Assembly: GCA_950106755.1 (NCBI GenBank)
Contig: OX467092.1
Span: 4,650,001-4,714,000 of the forward strand
From: Climacium dendroides
Taxonomy: Eukaryota > Streptophyta > Bryopsida > Hypnales > Climaciaceae
Direction: 5' to 3'
DNA: 64,000 nucleotides
Below the pieces are notes generated by a model that ran no database searches, was not told the origin of the DNA, and worked only from the letters and a program-made list of their open reading frames with translations. Position numbers and translations under genes: made by a program. Positions 38,270 to 49,334 of the stretch are shown piece by piece. Every line of letters starts with the position of its first letter. Position 1 is the stretch's first letter.

Positions 38270-38616
38270 TGTAATATCACAAATGCTACCATTAATACTA
38301 GGGGCTCGTGCTTACTATGCTATGCATTCATTGTATCACATATTAGTAAAAATTTGATATATTTGAATAGAATGCATGATAATGATTTTGATAAGTCTTT
38401 AAAATAATTATTTTAATTATTTTATAAAAATATTTTCAATCATGCATACATAGAAATCATATTTTTATACAATGTGATATTACTGAAATAGAGTAGCGGT
38501 TCACAATCACCTCTATAATATCACTTTTTACAAAAGGTGATATTATAGAAATAATATAGTCCTTGCAATTGAGGTGATGTTAAAAAGGATCAATATGGTG
38601 ATATTATAAAGGTGGC
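38270..38616. repeat. Cluster of CCTCTnTAATATCAC motifs in both orientations
   Basis: The motif occurs near 38,270 and 38,509 on the plus strand and inverted near 38,474, 38,537 and 38,595. The pair at 38,513-38,524 and 38,537-38,548 forms a perfect 12-bp hairpin. It may be the remnants of a small MITE whose ends read CCTCTnTAATATCAC. Confidence 0.45.
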
Positions 38617-39105
38617 AATTCCATTACTTTTCTTGGCTTTATACTTCTTTTGCATTTCTATAATTTTGTGCTTTTGTAAGCTTTGAGCTTCTGATTTCAA
38701 ATTTCTATTGCTACTACCAAATGATTTGAGAAATTTATTAGATTGAACCGATTTTGGATTTCACAACAATTAAATTGTTCACGGAGCTTTTAAGATTTAC
38801 AAGTTTTTCCTTTAAATTCTTCTATTTGGCTTGCCATTGTTTGTAACAATTGAGTCAAATTTCTAATGCATTCTAATGTATGCGCATCTTTTACTGTATT
38901 CATCATTGCATATATTTCATTCATCATTCATTAAACTTCTATTATCTATTTCAGTATATCTTATTTAAGAAAAAATTATATGAAGATTTTAGTAATTTGT
39001 ATTTGAAGATTTATTGAAATTCTTGCTTTGCATTCTATCTAATACATAAAAATTCTAATGAAATTCTAATGGTGAATGCATAGCATAGCAAGCGCCAACC
39101 ATTGG
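38302..39105. mobile_element. Possible TIR element, about 0.8 kb
   Basis: The left end GGGCTCGTGCTTACTATGC, continuing with a TATGCATTC block, is mirrored at the right end by GAATGCATAGCATAGCAAGC followed by GCC. A second inner pair (AATAGAATGCATGA and TGCATTCTAT) extends the symmetry. AT-rich arrays (aattttt units) lie outside both ends. No transposase frame is visible inside and no target duplication is clear. The class is unknown; it may be MULE- or hAT-derived, or simply an inverted duplication. Confidence 0.45.
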
Positions 39106-39839
39106 TATATAGATAAAAATTTATATATTATAAACTATAAACTATAAATTTTTAATTTTTAATTTTTAATTTTTATATCCATAGTTTATAAGAATTTAAT
39201 AGTTGAATTTCAAAATTTCAATATTCTAAAATCATCAATCAAACTTCACTAGTAACATGGAGAGAATGACTAAATTGCTCTTTCAATACTTGCTCTATAC
39301 ATTCCACCTTGTTTCCTTATCAATTTGCAATTTCTTTGAAAACTATTGAATTTCACTAGCAAATAAGTTAATTATATGACTTATAAGATATTGTACATTA
39401 AAAATTAATTAAATATAGCAAATTTTATATCTTTCATTGAAGAAATGTATGGATTATGTGTTGTGTACAATCCACCCTCCACAACAATTCATATTACTTT
39501 CAAATATTCTTGAAATATACAATTATTATTTTATAAATTCTTATTAGTTAGCAAGCAATGAAATTTGTTACTATTCTATTTTCATAGAGATTGATAAGGA
39601 GTATTTGATTGCAAGAATAAATATTGAAGTAAAGTATGCCTCAAAGTATACATCCTAGGAAAAGCAATATAAACCTCAACTAAAGAAATATGAGGAAAGG
39701 AAGTTAATAAAAGCTTTATATAAAAGCACGTCAAATAAATATACTCAATTGACATATTCTAGAGCATTATACAACTTTTTTTTAATCTTTTTGACTTTGC
39801 TTTGGAAAGTATTGTTACTATTCTCATTTCTATATTAGT

Positions 39840-41170
39840 CATTGTTGGTTAGATTATGGTGTGTTGTAATATTGATTTCAACCTCTTTACTCACTTAGCA
39901 TTGCTTTTAAGATTCTTATATTGGATCAATGTTGTTCTTTATTACTTGAGGCATAAAATCAATGTTCAGTTTTCTTTTCATTTTGGCTTCACATTTTGGC
40001 CTTATTTTGAAGAGTTTTCCAAACATTGTTTGCTATATCTTCAATTTTTTTTGAGTTGTTTTAACTCTATTCAACCATGTTTTGGAGCATTGTATATAGT
40101 CAATCTTCACATGGGCTTGGTTTGCTTTGAAGAGTTTTGTGTTGTTGATAACTTGTCAACTATAACTTAAAGTGCAGGTAAGTTTTTTTAATCTTCTTGG
40201 ATTTGTGGACTTGGTTTAGAAATTTTAGTATTGATTCAACTTTGTTCTTGTTGATTGCAATTGTTCTTTAGTCCTATTTGGAACCATAAAAGAATTGTAG
40301 TTAGTCTTCTTGTCATTAAGGTTTTACTTTTGATAGTTTTACATTAGTTCAGTCTTGTCTTTCTGGCTTCTCTTCAACTCCATTATAGAAGGTAGGATTG
40401 TTGTATTCAATTTTGTAGTCTTGCATTTGGCCTTGTTTAGAGTTTGTATATAGGAATGTTGCATTCAATCTTTGAAGCCTTGAAGCCTTGTTGTAGAGAG
40501 TTTTGTATTACTTCAACTTTGTTTCATATCACATCATGCACATGAGTGTTATATTTATTCTCCTTGTCATGACCTTGTTTCTGAGAAATTTGTCTCTATT
40601 GCACATTGTTGTTGATTACTCTTCAATCACATTATTTATAGTCTTCTCATCCATTTAACCTTGTTTTTGAGGGGTTTATATTGGTTCAACCTTATTCTTG
40701 TTGATTTTTCTTCCCCTATTTAGCATTGTATGCACTTTTTAAGAATTTTGCATCAATTAATTCATCTATCTTCATTTTTCAATTTGATTTTTCAACTTCA
40801 GTTAAAAGCACCTCAATGAGAAATCTACTTGACTTTGTTTTAGAGTCTTGTTACGCATTGTAGTCATATTATCATTTTGGCTTTGTTTTGAGGAGTTTTG
40901 CGTGTATTCAACTTTGTATTTGTTGATTGCTTTTCAATCACGTTTAGTTGAATTATAACATTTGTAAAATTACATTTGTACAGTGCAACATTTAGACTTC
41001 TTTTCAAGTGGCTAGTCTTTTTTTTAACCTTGACTTATGTGTTTACTTGATTTCTCTACCTTCAAATTTTTTGGAAGCTTTCCAACTTGGCTTTGAAAGG
41101 TTGTATTAATTTATAGTTTATTTATCTTCCCTGACTTGCTTTGAAATCTTTTATATTGGTTCAAATTTTT
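39840..41170. repeat. Degenerate T-rich repeat region
   Basis: Variants of 'cttgttttgaggagttttg' and of 'cttgttgattgc.tttcaatca' recur at uneven spacing (about 110-215 bp) through this stretch. This suggests an old tandem array. An open frame of 104 codons at 39,856-40,170 (+) reads through several units and is Phe/Leu-rich. I treat it as composition, not a gene. Confidence 0.4.
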
Positions 41171-41207
41171 TTTATGACTCTTTCATGTGAAAATGGTAAA
41201 ACATTTT

Positions 41208-41810
41208 TGGACCCATCCAATTAGAGTATCTAGTAGTATGCTAATTTGAAAAGATGTGGAAAAAGTTTCAAAAATTTCCACCATGTAGATTGCAAGATAT
41301 TAGCATTTGAAGTGACAAAAATATTTTTTTGGCCCCCCAAAATGGGTAGCTTAACTTCACAAGGTCATAATTGTATGAAAAAATGTCCATAATGGTGGTG
41401 CTTCTTTGAATTCATTCTTCAAGGCAAGTTGGCTACATGCTTAAAAATTTCAGATCATTTGTAATTGTACAATATATAGGAAAAAAATAGTAAGTAGAAA
41501 AAAATAGAGAATGATTCAAAATACTAGATTGTTGAGAATTTAGTTATGGAATAGAAAAATGCCAATCGCAATGGTTGTAATGCTATAATAAACATTCTAC
41601 ATCCTTTGATTTTATTTATTTTCTAAATATTAAAAAATTAATTAAATAATAGATTTTAAAGTTTATTTTAGAGCAAAAAATCCATAATTGCCTACAAACT
41701 AAAACTCCTCATAACTTTCATCTCGATATCTCATTAATCAAAATGGAATGATTCAAAGCTTTCCATGTATACTTATAAATCTAAAAAAATAATTTCAATT
41801 TTTTTATTCT
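41208..41810 (-). repeat. Inverted repeat partner of 25.34-25.93 kb
   Basis: This segment is the reverse complement of 25,335-25,928 with only scattered differences. Similarity stops abruptly at GGACCC near 41,208 (GGGTCC near 25,928), where the copy at 25 kb continues to its TTAA end. This copy is therefore truncated, or it recombined with the neighbouring element. Confidence 0.75.
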
Positions 41811-41814
41811 TACC

Positions 41815-42539
41815 TTCACATCCAAATGAAATGAATAAGATTTTTGTATATAGATAAAAATTACAATCTATGAGAAAAAAATTCAAAAATTTAAAAATTC
41901 AGATTTTTGAAACTTTTTTGCTGCCTAGTTTTCCATGTTATGAATGTATATAGGCATGACTTTTGTTTCCATGAACCAATTGAAAACAAAATTATATTCC
42001 CACAAAGATAATCAATTTTTCTATCTTCAAAAAAAATTGGTAGGGAGGTTAAGTTTGCTTGCCAAAACAATCTCACTATTGGAATTATTGTGTTTCAATT
42101 CCATCTTGGAGCTATTAACAGTTTAGTTATCCCTTTAATCTTTAACCTACTTCTACTTAACATTTTTTTAATGTGTGAAAATTAAAAAAAATTGGGTTGA
42201 ATTTTTTTTTCTAAATCCTCAACTCATTTTTTTAACATAAAATATTATAAAATCAAAATCAATTGTGCTAAAATTTTAAATTATAAAGATTCAAAGCCAA
42301 AAAATCTAGCCAATCAAGGTGTTAAGTAAACTTGTTTTCTTCACTTTAAATGTAAATATCTTGCAATCTACGCGGTTAAAGTTTTTGAATTTTTTTCCAC
42401 ACATTTGTATACAAGTGTAGTACAAGATCCTATAGTTCGATGTGTAAAAAAAACAAATTTTGAATTTTTTTGCTTTATGCAATAGAAATGGCAGTTTTGA
42501 GTAGGTTTTGATGGAAAAATGGCCTTGGGACTTCACGGG
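41815..42539 (-). repeat. Truncated TTAA element
   Basis: The right end (GGCCTTGGGACTTCACGGG, then TTGA) and internal blocks (caagatcctata, 'gcaatagaaatggca', 'ctattggaattattgtgt') belong to the TTAA family in the same orientation as copy 7. The other end is missing and the segment abuts the inverted-repeat copy. TTGA is one change from TTAA. Confidence 0.6.
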
Positions 42540-42543
42540 TTGA

Positions 42544-43370
42544 AGTAGGATTCACTCCAAAATATAAATTTTCTAGTTTTAAAAATGGCCTTTCAAAATT
42601 GACTTAATGAAGAAGTTAGTAATAAATCATTAAAATTACTATGACTCAAATTTAGCATGATGATTTTTATTGATAACTATTGGTTTGTGTGTTAATAAAT
42701 CCAACTTAAGTTTGTGTACTCTTTTACTATCTTAATTTGAAAAGCCTTGTGACTGTAAATAGATATGAAATTATATATCACTATAATGTGTGAAAAGATT
42801 TATTCATTTGGCATCAAAAAATACAAAGAATGGTAGATCTCATTGAAGAGAGTATCTTGAATTAGACTTTTATGAGCTTTCCTTCTATGTGAGATTGTTT
42901 GGCATGTGTCTTGATATCTCTTCCAACATGTGCATTATACAAATAAGATAAAATATCAAAAATACTAGTGAATGTTATAATGAATGAATAATTAGTGAGT
43001 GAAGAGGAGAAGCAAATAGCTTGCGAAATTTCTTTAACTATATATAGTAGCTATCAAAAGAAGATGGCTTAGTCCATAAAATTATTGAATCCATCAAAAG
43101 TGGAACCAAGAGGATTTAATCATCTGATGGGTTGAGTATGAAGATGGTTCCTAGTTGGGAGGATGTAGTATCATCTTCTTCTTTATAGTCTTATCTTTTC
43201 TTTTCTTTTTTATCTTTGTAAGACCTAATGTTTCCATGCACTAATATGGTATGTTCGCACTTGGTGTTAAAGAGTGTTGTTACTCAGGGTTGTAAGAACA
43301 AATTTAGACCTACATTTGGACTAGATTCACATTGCAAACATCCACCCTAACACCAAGCATGAACATACCT
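42544..43370. other. AT-rich non-coding sequence
   Basis: No gene or bounded repeat is recognised. Confidence 0.5.
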
Positions 43371-43371
43371 G

Positions 43372-43465
43372 AACTGGATCTTGCAAGCTATTTGTTTTCA
43401 TTTCGGTTCATGTTGCAAGTCCTGTAGTTTTTAACTGGATCTTGCAAGCTATTTGTTTTCATTTC
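43372..43465. repeat. 33-bp direct repeat, two copies
   Basis: AACTGGATCTTGCAAGCTAT plus 13 further identical bases occurs at 43,372-43,404 and again at 43,433-43,465, 61 bp apart. The identity is perfect, so the duplication is recent. It marks the left edge of the second GC-richer island. Confidence 0.85.
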
Positions 43466-44590
43466 ATGGTTGAGATCACAAAGGAAAGAAAAAAAAAGTC
43501 TTCAATTTCTAAACCTGGGTTTGAAGCTCATTGCTTATGAGACAAGTAATTTGGGATTGAAGAAAAAACCCAAAAAGGACTAATGTTATGGTACATAGGG
43601 AGTACTCTGCCCCTCTATCCTTCTGCAATTTTCAGTGGCATGAGGTACCTGGATTTCCTTCCTTCAAGAATCATTCCAAGTGTTTACTGTTACTGTGTGT
43701 CATAGCCTCGAGGGAAACTGTGCACACCGACATGGCTGCCCATCATCACATTCACACAAATTTGGACAAGTGTGGGGAGAGCGTCAAACAACCCCAGTGG
43801 AGGCCTCAGTTAAGTCTGCTCCTGAAGCCACTTTTTAAGAGCTGGTTGCATTTGGGGGGTGCATTTGGGGGAAGGTAAACCCCATTGAATTGATTTTGTT
43901 CTGTATATTTTTGTATGAAGAAAAATAGAATCGGCATCTAATCCAAGTCTTTTCCTATTTTTTGCACCTTCTGAATTCTTGAAGTTAAAACACAGTGGTC
44001 ACCACCTCCTACCATGTACGCTTTTGGTACATTGAAGAAAGCCAAATGTTAGTACCTCTCTGTTAGTGTGTTAGTGGTTGCTTTTTGAGCAGGGTCCCTT
44101 TTCAAGCACCCTATACCTTCCCTTATACTTGTAGCTCTGCTTGATGTCTCTAATAAGATTGCTTTCCGCTCTCCAAATCCGTCCTTTTGATGAAAAGCTT
44201 GCTTTCCAATCTAAGATTGTTTTCTCAGCTCTCAAATCCTACCAAGCGTTAAGCATCAAGCTACCGTAGTAGAGGAGGCCATAGCTCCCCTTCCTTTGTT
44301 TGATGTTTTCAATGTTAGTTTTCCCCGTCTTAGAATCTGTCCTTGTGCGATGCATGCTTGCTCTCCATCCTACCCACCTGCTTGGAGTCGTACTGCTTCT
44401 AGTTTTGGGGCCATGCACCTCTCCCTCCCCTCCCTCTTTCTTCCTCTCTTCCTAATTTCCTTATTGAGCACCGTCCCCTGCCCAAGATGGAAAGAGGGCG
44501 GGCCGACTTCACCGAAGCAGAAGAATCCTCTGATCCCTTCCTTGCTCCAGCATCTGATTCTCCCCACCCCCCTGCCACTACCAGATGAGA
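43466..44590. other. GC-richer sequence, no gene recognised
   Basis: Open frames of 96 codons (43,588-43,878, +) and 123 codons (44,296-44,667, +) are present. They lack recognisable motifs, and the second runs into the tandem array. I see pyrimidine-rich tracts but no coherent exon series. Confidence 0.4.
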
Positions 44591-44597
44591 GTGGACG

Positions 44598-44745
44598 TGA
44601 GTCACAGGACCAGCAGGGTGGGTGGGGTGGAGTGGAGTGGATGGGAGTCACAGGACCAGCAGGGTAGGGTGGGGTGGAGTGGAGTGGATGGGAGTCACAG
44701 GACCAGCAGGGTAGGGTGGGGTGGGGTGGGGTGGAGTGGAGCGGT
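44598..44745 (+). repeat. 46-47-bp G-rich minisatellite, three units
   Basis: GAGTCACAGGACCAGCAGGG starts units at 44,599, 44,645 and 44,692. Each unit continues into GGGTGGGGTGGAGTGG-type sequence. In the last unit four or more G-runs separated by one or two bases (44,709-44,731) give strong G-quadruplex potential. Overlapping frames on both strands reflect the repeat and are not genes. Confidence 0.85.
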
Positions 44746-44803
44746 CCCCCATTCATTAAGCCCAAGCTTGGTCATAACCAACCTGCCCCCCCCCCTCTTT
44801 CAG

Positions 44804-45092
44804 TTGCAGTTTTTGGATTTGATTCTGCTCTCTCTCTCTCTCCCCCTGATCCACATGAAGTTTACCAGTTGGGAATGGAAACATGGTGTGCACTAGGCGG
44901 GAAACTTGTTTTTGTCAAGAGCAGGTGGACAACATCACAGTGGCTTCTGTTTTGGCTCCATCCCTTGGAACAATGGTTGGTGAGTCACAGCTTGTTTGTC
45001 CTACTGAAAGGATTCTAGGAAGCTTCCATATGCCCCTTGGGATCATGGACGATATTTGCAGGGTTGGTTCAGTTGGGCTATGCAATCCCTAC
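44804..45092 (+). pseudogene. Possible degenerate exon, product unknown
   Basis: A long pyrimidine tract ending CTCTTTCAG (AG at 44,802-44,803) resembles a 3' splice site, and TAC|GTGAGG at 45,093 resembles a donor. Between them one frame reads a plausible stretch (PDPHEVYQLGMETWCALGG) up to about 44,915. The adjacent frame then continues (VDNITVASVLAPSLGTMVGE) to the donor, as expected if one base was gained or lost. I do not recognise the family. Alternatively, chance open frames sit beside a C/T-rich tract. Confidence 0.25.
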
Positions 45093-45128
45093 GTGAGGCC
45101 TAACTGAAGCTACAAACGGTGAAAACAT

Positions 45129-45169
45129 GCGGGTGGGGGTGCGGGTGGGGGTGCGGGTGGGGGTGGGCC
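45129..45169 (+). repeat. 12-bp G-rich tandem repeat
   Basis: GCGGGTGGGGGT is repeated three times without change (45,129-45,164) and followed by GGG. The G-runs give quadruplex potential on the plus strand. This is a second G-rich array within 0.5 kb of the first. Confidence 0.85.
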
Positions 45170-45398
45170 AGGGAGGATTGCCCATTGAAAGGTAAATGTA
45201 AAAATGGCCCCCTATTTTGGGCCACTTCAATTTTTTCAACTTTATATTTCTCCATGCCTGTCTGCTGATTTGGGGCCTCTGATTGAAAATATGAATTCGG
45301 TAAGCACTCTGCAGCCAACTCCTATTCAAAAAATGAACCGTATAATATGCCATCATGCATTTGTTACAGTGCCAGACATTGGTTACACTCCTTGGCAC

Positions 45399-45425
45399 TG
45401 GTTATAGTGCCTGGCACTATAACCA
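45399..45425. other. Perfect 13-bp palindrome with 1-nt centre
   Basis: TGGTTATAGTGCC at 45,399-45,411 is followed, after one T, by its exact reverse complement GGCACTATAACCA. A diverged third copy (GGTTACACTCC) lies just upstream at about 45,381. It could be a cruciform or a dimeric protein-binding site; no function is evident. Confidence 0.75.
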
Positions 45426-46145
45426 AATCTTTTTAACCTACTGGCGGGCAACAAAAGAAGCTTTTTAAAAAACTTGGACGGTTGCGTGCATGCTTAACAC
45501 AGCGGAAACCCTCCCCCCCTCAAGCCTCCCGCAATGTGAGGGCCCCGCCCCTTAAGATGAGGCTCCCACCTTCACCTTTGAGGCAGGGCCCTCACATCGC
45601 AAGAGGCCTTCAGGGGGAGGCCACCCACTATACAAAATTTACAAATTCTATCATATGCAACAAATGAAAAATTCCAGTGTTTTTTAGGGATAAAACATGG
45701 GACAATACATGAGTCAATCTTCCGTGAGGGTGAGGTTGTTTCTGGGTGAACTGACCCCTTCATTCTAGGATACAATTAAAAACAAAAACAAAAACAAAAA
45801 ACTATTTTGTGCTTGATTAATTTACCTTGAGCACCTGTGATTGCAAATATGAATTCAAAATTTGCAAATTTTATTGTGCGTGAATTTTTTTAACAATTTC
45901 AGCATTTTCCCAAGGGGCCTACAGTTCACCTTGACCCCAGGGGATAAGGGGGGCTAATTGAAGTCTTCACATTCAGGATCTTGTCTATTTATGCCTTCAC
46001 CTGATCATGCTATTGGGACATAGCTTCCACCAACCACCTTTTGTTTTGTTTCAATGCCGTACTCAAGACTTGGTAGACTTGGTAGACTTGGCCATGTATG
46101 ATACTGCCAGTTTGAGGGTCTATTTGTGTACATAGTTCTCATTGA
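45426..46145. other. GC-richer sequence, no gene recognised
   Basis: No exon or RNA gene is seen. The motif GTGAGGGCC(CC)GCCCCTTA... and its partner ...GCAGGGCCCTCAC (about 45,534-45,596) form an imperfect inverted repeat. An (AAAAAC)n run lies at about 45,776-45,801. Confidence 0.4.
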
Positions 46146-46147
46146 AG

Positions 46148-46340
46148 TTCTCAGTGTCATGCAAAGAAAACAAGTTGGTTGTGGAGACTGACTGAGATGT
46201 TGGAGTAAAGCCGAAAGCTTGAGCCCATTCAAAGATGGAATTATTGGGTCCTCAGTGTCACACAAAGAAGAAAATAAGAAGTCCAGACTGGGATGTTTTG
46301 GAGTGAAGCTGAAAGCTTGAGCCTATTCAAAGATGAAATT
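46148..46340. repeat. Two-copy tandem duplication, about 100 bp
   Basis: The segment CAGTGTCA.GCAAAGAA ... GAAAGCTTGAGCCCATTCAA occurs twice in succession, with the second copy from about 46,250, and clear but diverged identity. No frame is maintained. Confidence 0.65.
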
Positions 46341-46496
46341 GGGGGAGTCGAGACAAGTATACTCTTTGTACTACAATTGGATAAGGTGCGACTTCATCTG
46401 CAATACCAGTTCTTGGGTGGTGTTGGGATGGGGAAGCCAATGTTTTAGGTCTTCAAGAATGAGCATTCCCTACATTGAGAATTTGCTTAGAGGCAT

Positions 46497-46590
46497 TAAC
46501 CCCTAAAAGAATCAAATGGCCGTTAAACGTACACAAGTGATTCCCAAAATGATCGTATAACCGTTAAACGTATGCAAGTGATCTCGGGTA
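46497..46590. repeat. 40-bp two-copy repeat after a TTAA-type end
   Basis: TTAACCCCTAAAAG (from about 46,498) resembles a TTAA-family end. CCGTTAAACGTACACAAGTG and a variant with TATGC follow about 40 bp apart. No partner end was found. Confidence 0.45.
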
Positions 46591-46804
46591 GGTGCATTTT
46601 TCAATAGATGCTCTTTAAATTTTGTGCTTGGGTCAAGAGGTTATGTTGCCCTAAACTTTTGAGGTAGTTGAGACAACTTGGGGCAGCATGTGCAAAACTC
46701 CTCCTATAATTTTGAAATTTGGTAGGTAACTTATGTGATACAAGATGGAAGAAGATAGTGATGGAGTATAGAATGGTATTGTCCAGGTGGTGGTTATAGG
46801 TAGT

Positions 46805-47047
46805 CCTAGGGCTTTTAAGAAGTATAATAAACAAGGACGTAATAATCAAGGAATTATTACTAGTCAATACAAAGGAGGAGGTCACAAATGTTTATATCAT
46901 CAAGTTGATTTTCAGCAAAATCAAAAGAATATACTAGGAAAAATTACAACCATCGAAAATGATTCTACTCGTATTGCAAATATATGACTTGTATATTATG
47001 AAGATGGAGAAAAAAAGATATATTTTATATGTAATGAAGTTAAATAA
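46805..47047 (+). pseudogene. rpl2: Plastid rpl2 fragment in nuclear DNA (NUPT)
   Basis: The translated frame (from about Pro at 46,805) contains GRNNQGIIT, GGGHKCLYHQVDF and KITTIENDSTR, then TGA at 46,985, LVYYEDGEKKIYF, and a second stop at 47,045. This follows the plastid ribosomal protein L2 N-terminal domain segment by segment (GRNARGIIT, GGGHKRLYRKIDF, IVTIEYDPNR, GDGEKRYI in typical plastids) and not the mitochondrial form. Only about 75 residues near the N terminus are left; the usual protein is about 275. Many conserved Arg positions have become Gln, His, Cys or Lys, as expected from C-to-T or G-to-A decay of CG codons in methylated nuclear DNA. It is non-functional. Confidence 0.82.
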
Positions 47048-47379
47048 ATATAATTGAGGTTGTTAGCGAAGATGTAGGCTCATTCAGTGGAGGTATGTTT
47101 CTTGTAGAAATAGTAATAAAGTGTATAGTATAGTTGTAATCTCAACTCATAGAATGTTTTATAATAAGCCCCAAAATCTAATATATAAAGGCATGGCCAC
47201 CCGTACTCACCATGCTCAAATTTTTCATTTAATTTTGAAGGGCCCCTCAATTTCCTTTTCCCTCATCCCTTGCTCACCAAATACGGCCCATAAATAGTCA
47301 AGTGATCACTCCTTAAGTAGAGTAAAGGATAAAGCAACTAAAGTTAGGATGAACAGGAATTCCAAGGGTCATTCTTTGA

Positions 47380-47950
47380 AACACTTGGCTTGAGTGTCAA
47401 GAGAATGTTGTGAAAGGCTGGAGTGCTTTTCATCCACATTTGAAGAATGTCGGACCCCTAGTGCGTAAAGACAGCCATGCTTCAATTCTGTTTTACCTGT
47501 AGAATTGTTTAAATTCCATATTCCAAAACCAACCAACCACAAAAATGGAGACATAACACAAGTTTCCCAAATCTTTACATTGATTCGATTGATCCAATTG
47601 ATCCATCCAAGCTAACAGAATTGGAATTGAGCACTGAGGGTCCACCTCTTCAGGTATGAGCGTCTTTGACACGCTAGACTTGAGAATATTGTGAACGGCC
47701 CGCAGTGCTTTTCATCCACATTTAAAGAGTGTCGGATCCCTAACACGTAAGGGTGGCCATACTCTACTTCTTTTTATTCATGTAGGGTTCTCTAAATTCC
47801 GTATTCCCAAATCACCCCCCAACACACACAAAATGGGGACATACCGTAAGCTTCCCATATCTTTACATTGATCCGATTGATCCTATTGATCCATCCAAGG
47901 TGATTGAATTGGAGTTGGGCATCCCGCCAGGGTCCACCTCTTCTTCGCGT
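47380..47950. repeat. Tandem duplication, about 285-bp unit, two copies
   Basis: Unit 1 (about 47,375-47,650) and unit 2 (about 47,660-47,945) share AGTGCTTTTCATCCACATTT, the ATTGAT(C)CGATTGATCC stretch and GGGTCCACCTCTT in the same order, offset by 282-292 bp with moderate divergence. Short open frames in it are not conserved between the two units. Confidence 0.75.
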
Positions 47951-48130
47951 AGGAGCCGTAGCCATAGCCTGAGCAGTCAAGTAGCTGGAGGTCTTTTTCT
48001 TGCTGGGAAAGACTAACGACTTTCAGCAATCAATGAGCCATCGTCCATTGAGTTGCCCATGTCTTCTCCTGCCCCCTCTTCCACTTCCTCATGTAAGGTA
48101 GGAATTGGCTTCAAGTTCCAAAACTGGACA

Positions 48131-48500
48131 AAGTGCAGCCTAGGCTTAAGCTTATACCAAACCTACTGAAGGAGAGTAACTTTGGTCATATGACCAGCAT
48201 GAATCAAGAGTCTGTTGGAAATAACTTAGTTAACCCTACTGACCTAACTTATGAGTGGGACCTAAGACAACATATGAGGTTTGAACTTTTCTTGCTTTCT
48301 TTCTTTCTTTTTTCTTCAAACACATGGATAATTTCCATTGCAAGGGAAACAATATACAGAACTAGGGGACCTTGTCACACAAAGTGCAACCTATGCTTAT
48401 ACCAAACCTGAAGAAGAAGAAGAAAGGAGAATGACTTTGGTCATATGACCAATGTGAATGAAGAGTCTGTTGGGAATAACTTAGTTAAGCCTATTGGCCT
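48131..48500. repeat. Direct duplication of a 115-bp segment
   Basis: The block CTTTGGTCATATGACCA ... AAGAGTCTGTTGG ... AATAACTTAGTTAA occurs at about 48,131-48,245 and again at about 48,380-48,495. The sequence between them (48,246-48,372) is itself repeated at 49,335-49,470, so the two duplications interlock. Confidence 0.7.
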
Positions 48501-49334
48501 AAGGTAAAACAGCCCATTGCAGTCAAATGACCCATTGCAGTCGCCTAGGAAATGACCCATTGTGATCACTTAGAAAATGACCTATTGTGGGATTTTTTTA
48601 GTATGTGAGATGTGGGCCACAATGCATGTGAGTCTTATATGACACTACATAACATTGTTAACGTTTGCTGGGGGGGTCCCTTTTGCTTTTCCCGAAATGA
48701 GGAGCCCCCTAGCGTTCCAAATTACCCACTCAAGATATTACCATACTGTCAAACAAAGAAGGCACCCATACACCCTTTGTTGACTTTGAGTTGTGACGAA
48801 GTGTCCGGGGATGATGGCGAGGGCCAACTCAACAAACTTGTCTTGTAGGCCACCACTACTTGCAAGAGTTACCTTGGCCTTCAACCAATCCAATAACTCA
48901 CATTATAACTTAATTCTCCCCCGTGCATCTTGGGGGGAATTGTACCTCCAGCTGGAGGATATCCAACCGCTTAGCAATTTTATGTAATAAAGTGAACAAT
49001 AACCTCTTTAGGAACTTCTGACTTTTCAGTGTGAAATTCATTGTAAGAATTGACTTTTTAAGCCTTCTATGATAGAAAATATTGTGACTTCATTAGGTAG
49101 TAAGATGAGCATTAAAAATTCAGATTTTTTTGGTTATGGGGTAGTCTACAGACTCTTTTGAGCTGAACACTTCAAAAATTCCTAGCAAATTCATACTTTA
49201 TAAAAAAAAAAATACAATTTCAATTGCTCTTGCTGTTTCTCACACTTATACTAATGTGGGAAAAAAAATTGAAAAATTTGAGCAACAAGATGATGTCAAA
49301 CTCCTCATTCTGACCACAATGGGACGTCCCACCT

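Noticed and set aside
39856..40170. 104-codon plus-strand frame, Phe/Leu-rich
   Set aside because: It spans units of a degenerate T-rich repeat. The hydrophobic composition follows from T-rich codons and no membrane-protein family is recognised.
44296..44765. Long open frames on both strands over the G-rich minisatellite
   Set aside because: They arise from a 46-47-bp repeat free of stops in several frames. The frames change phase between units and show no domain.
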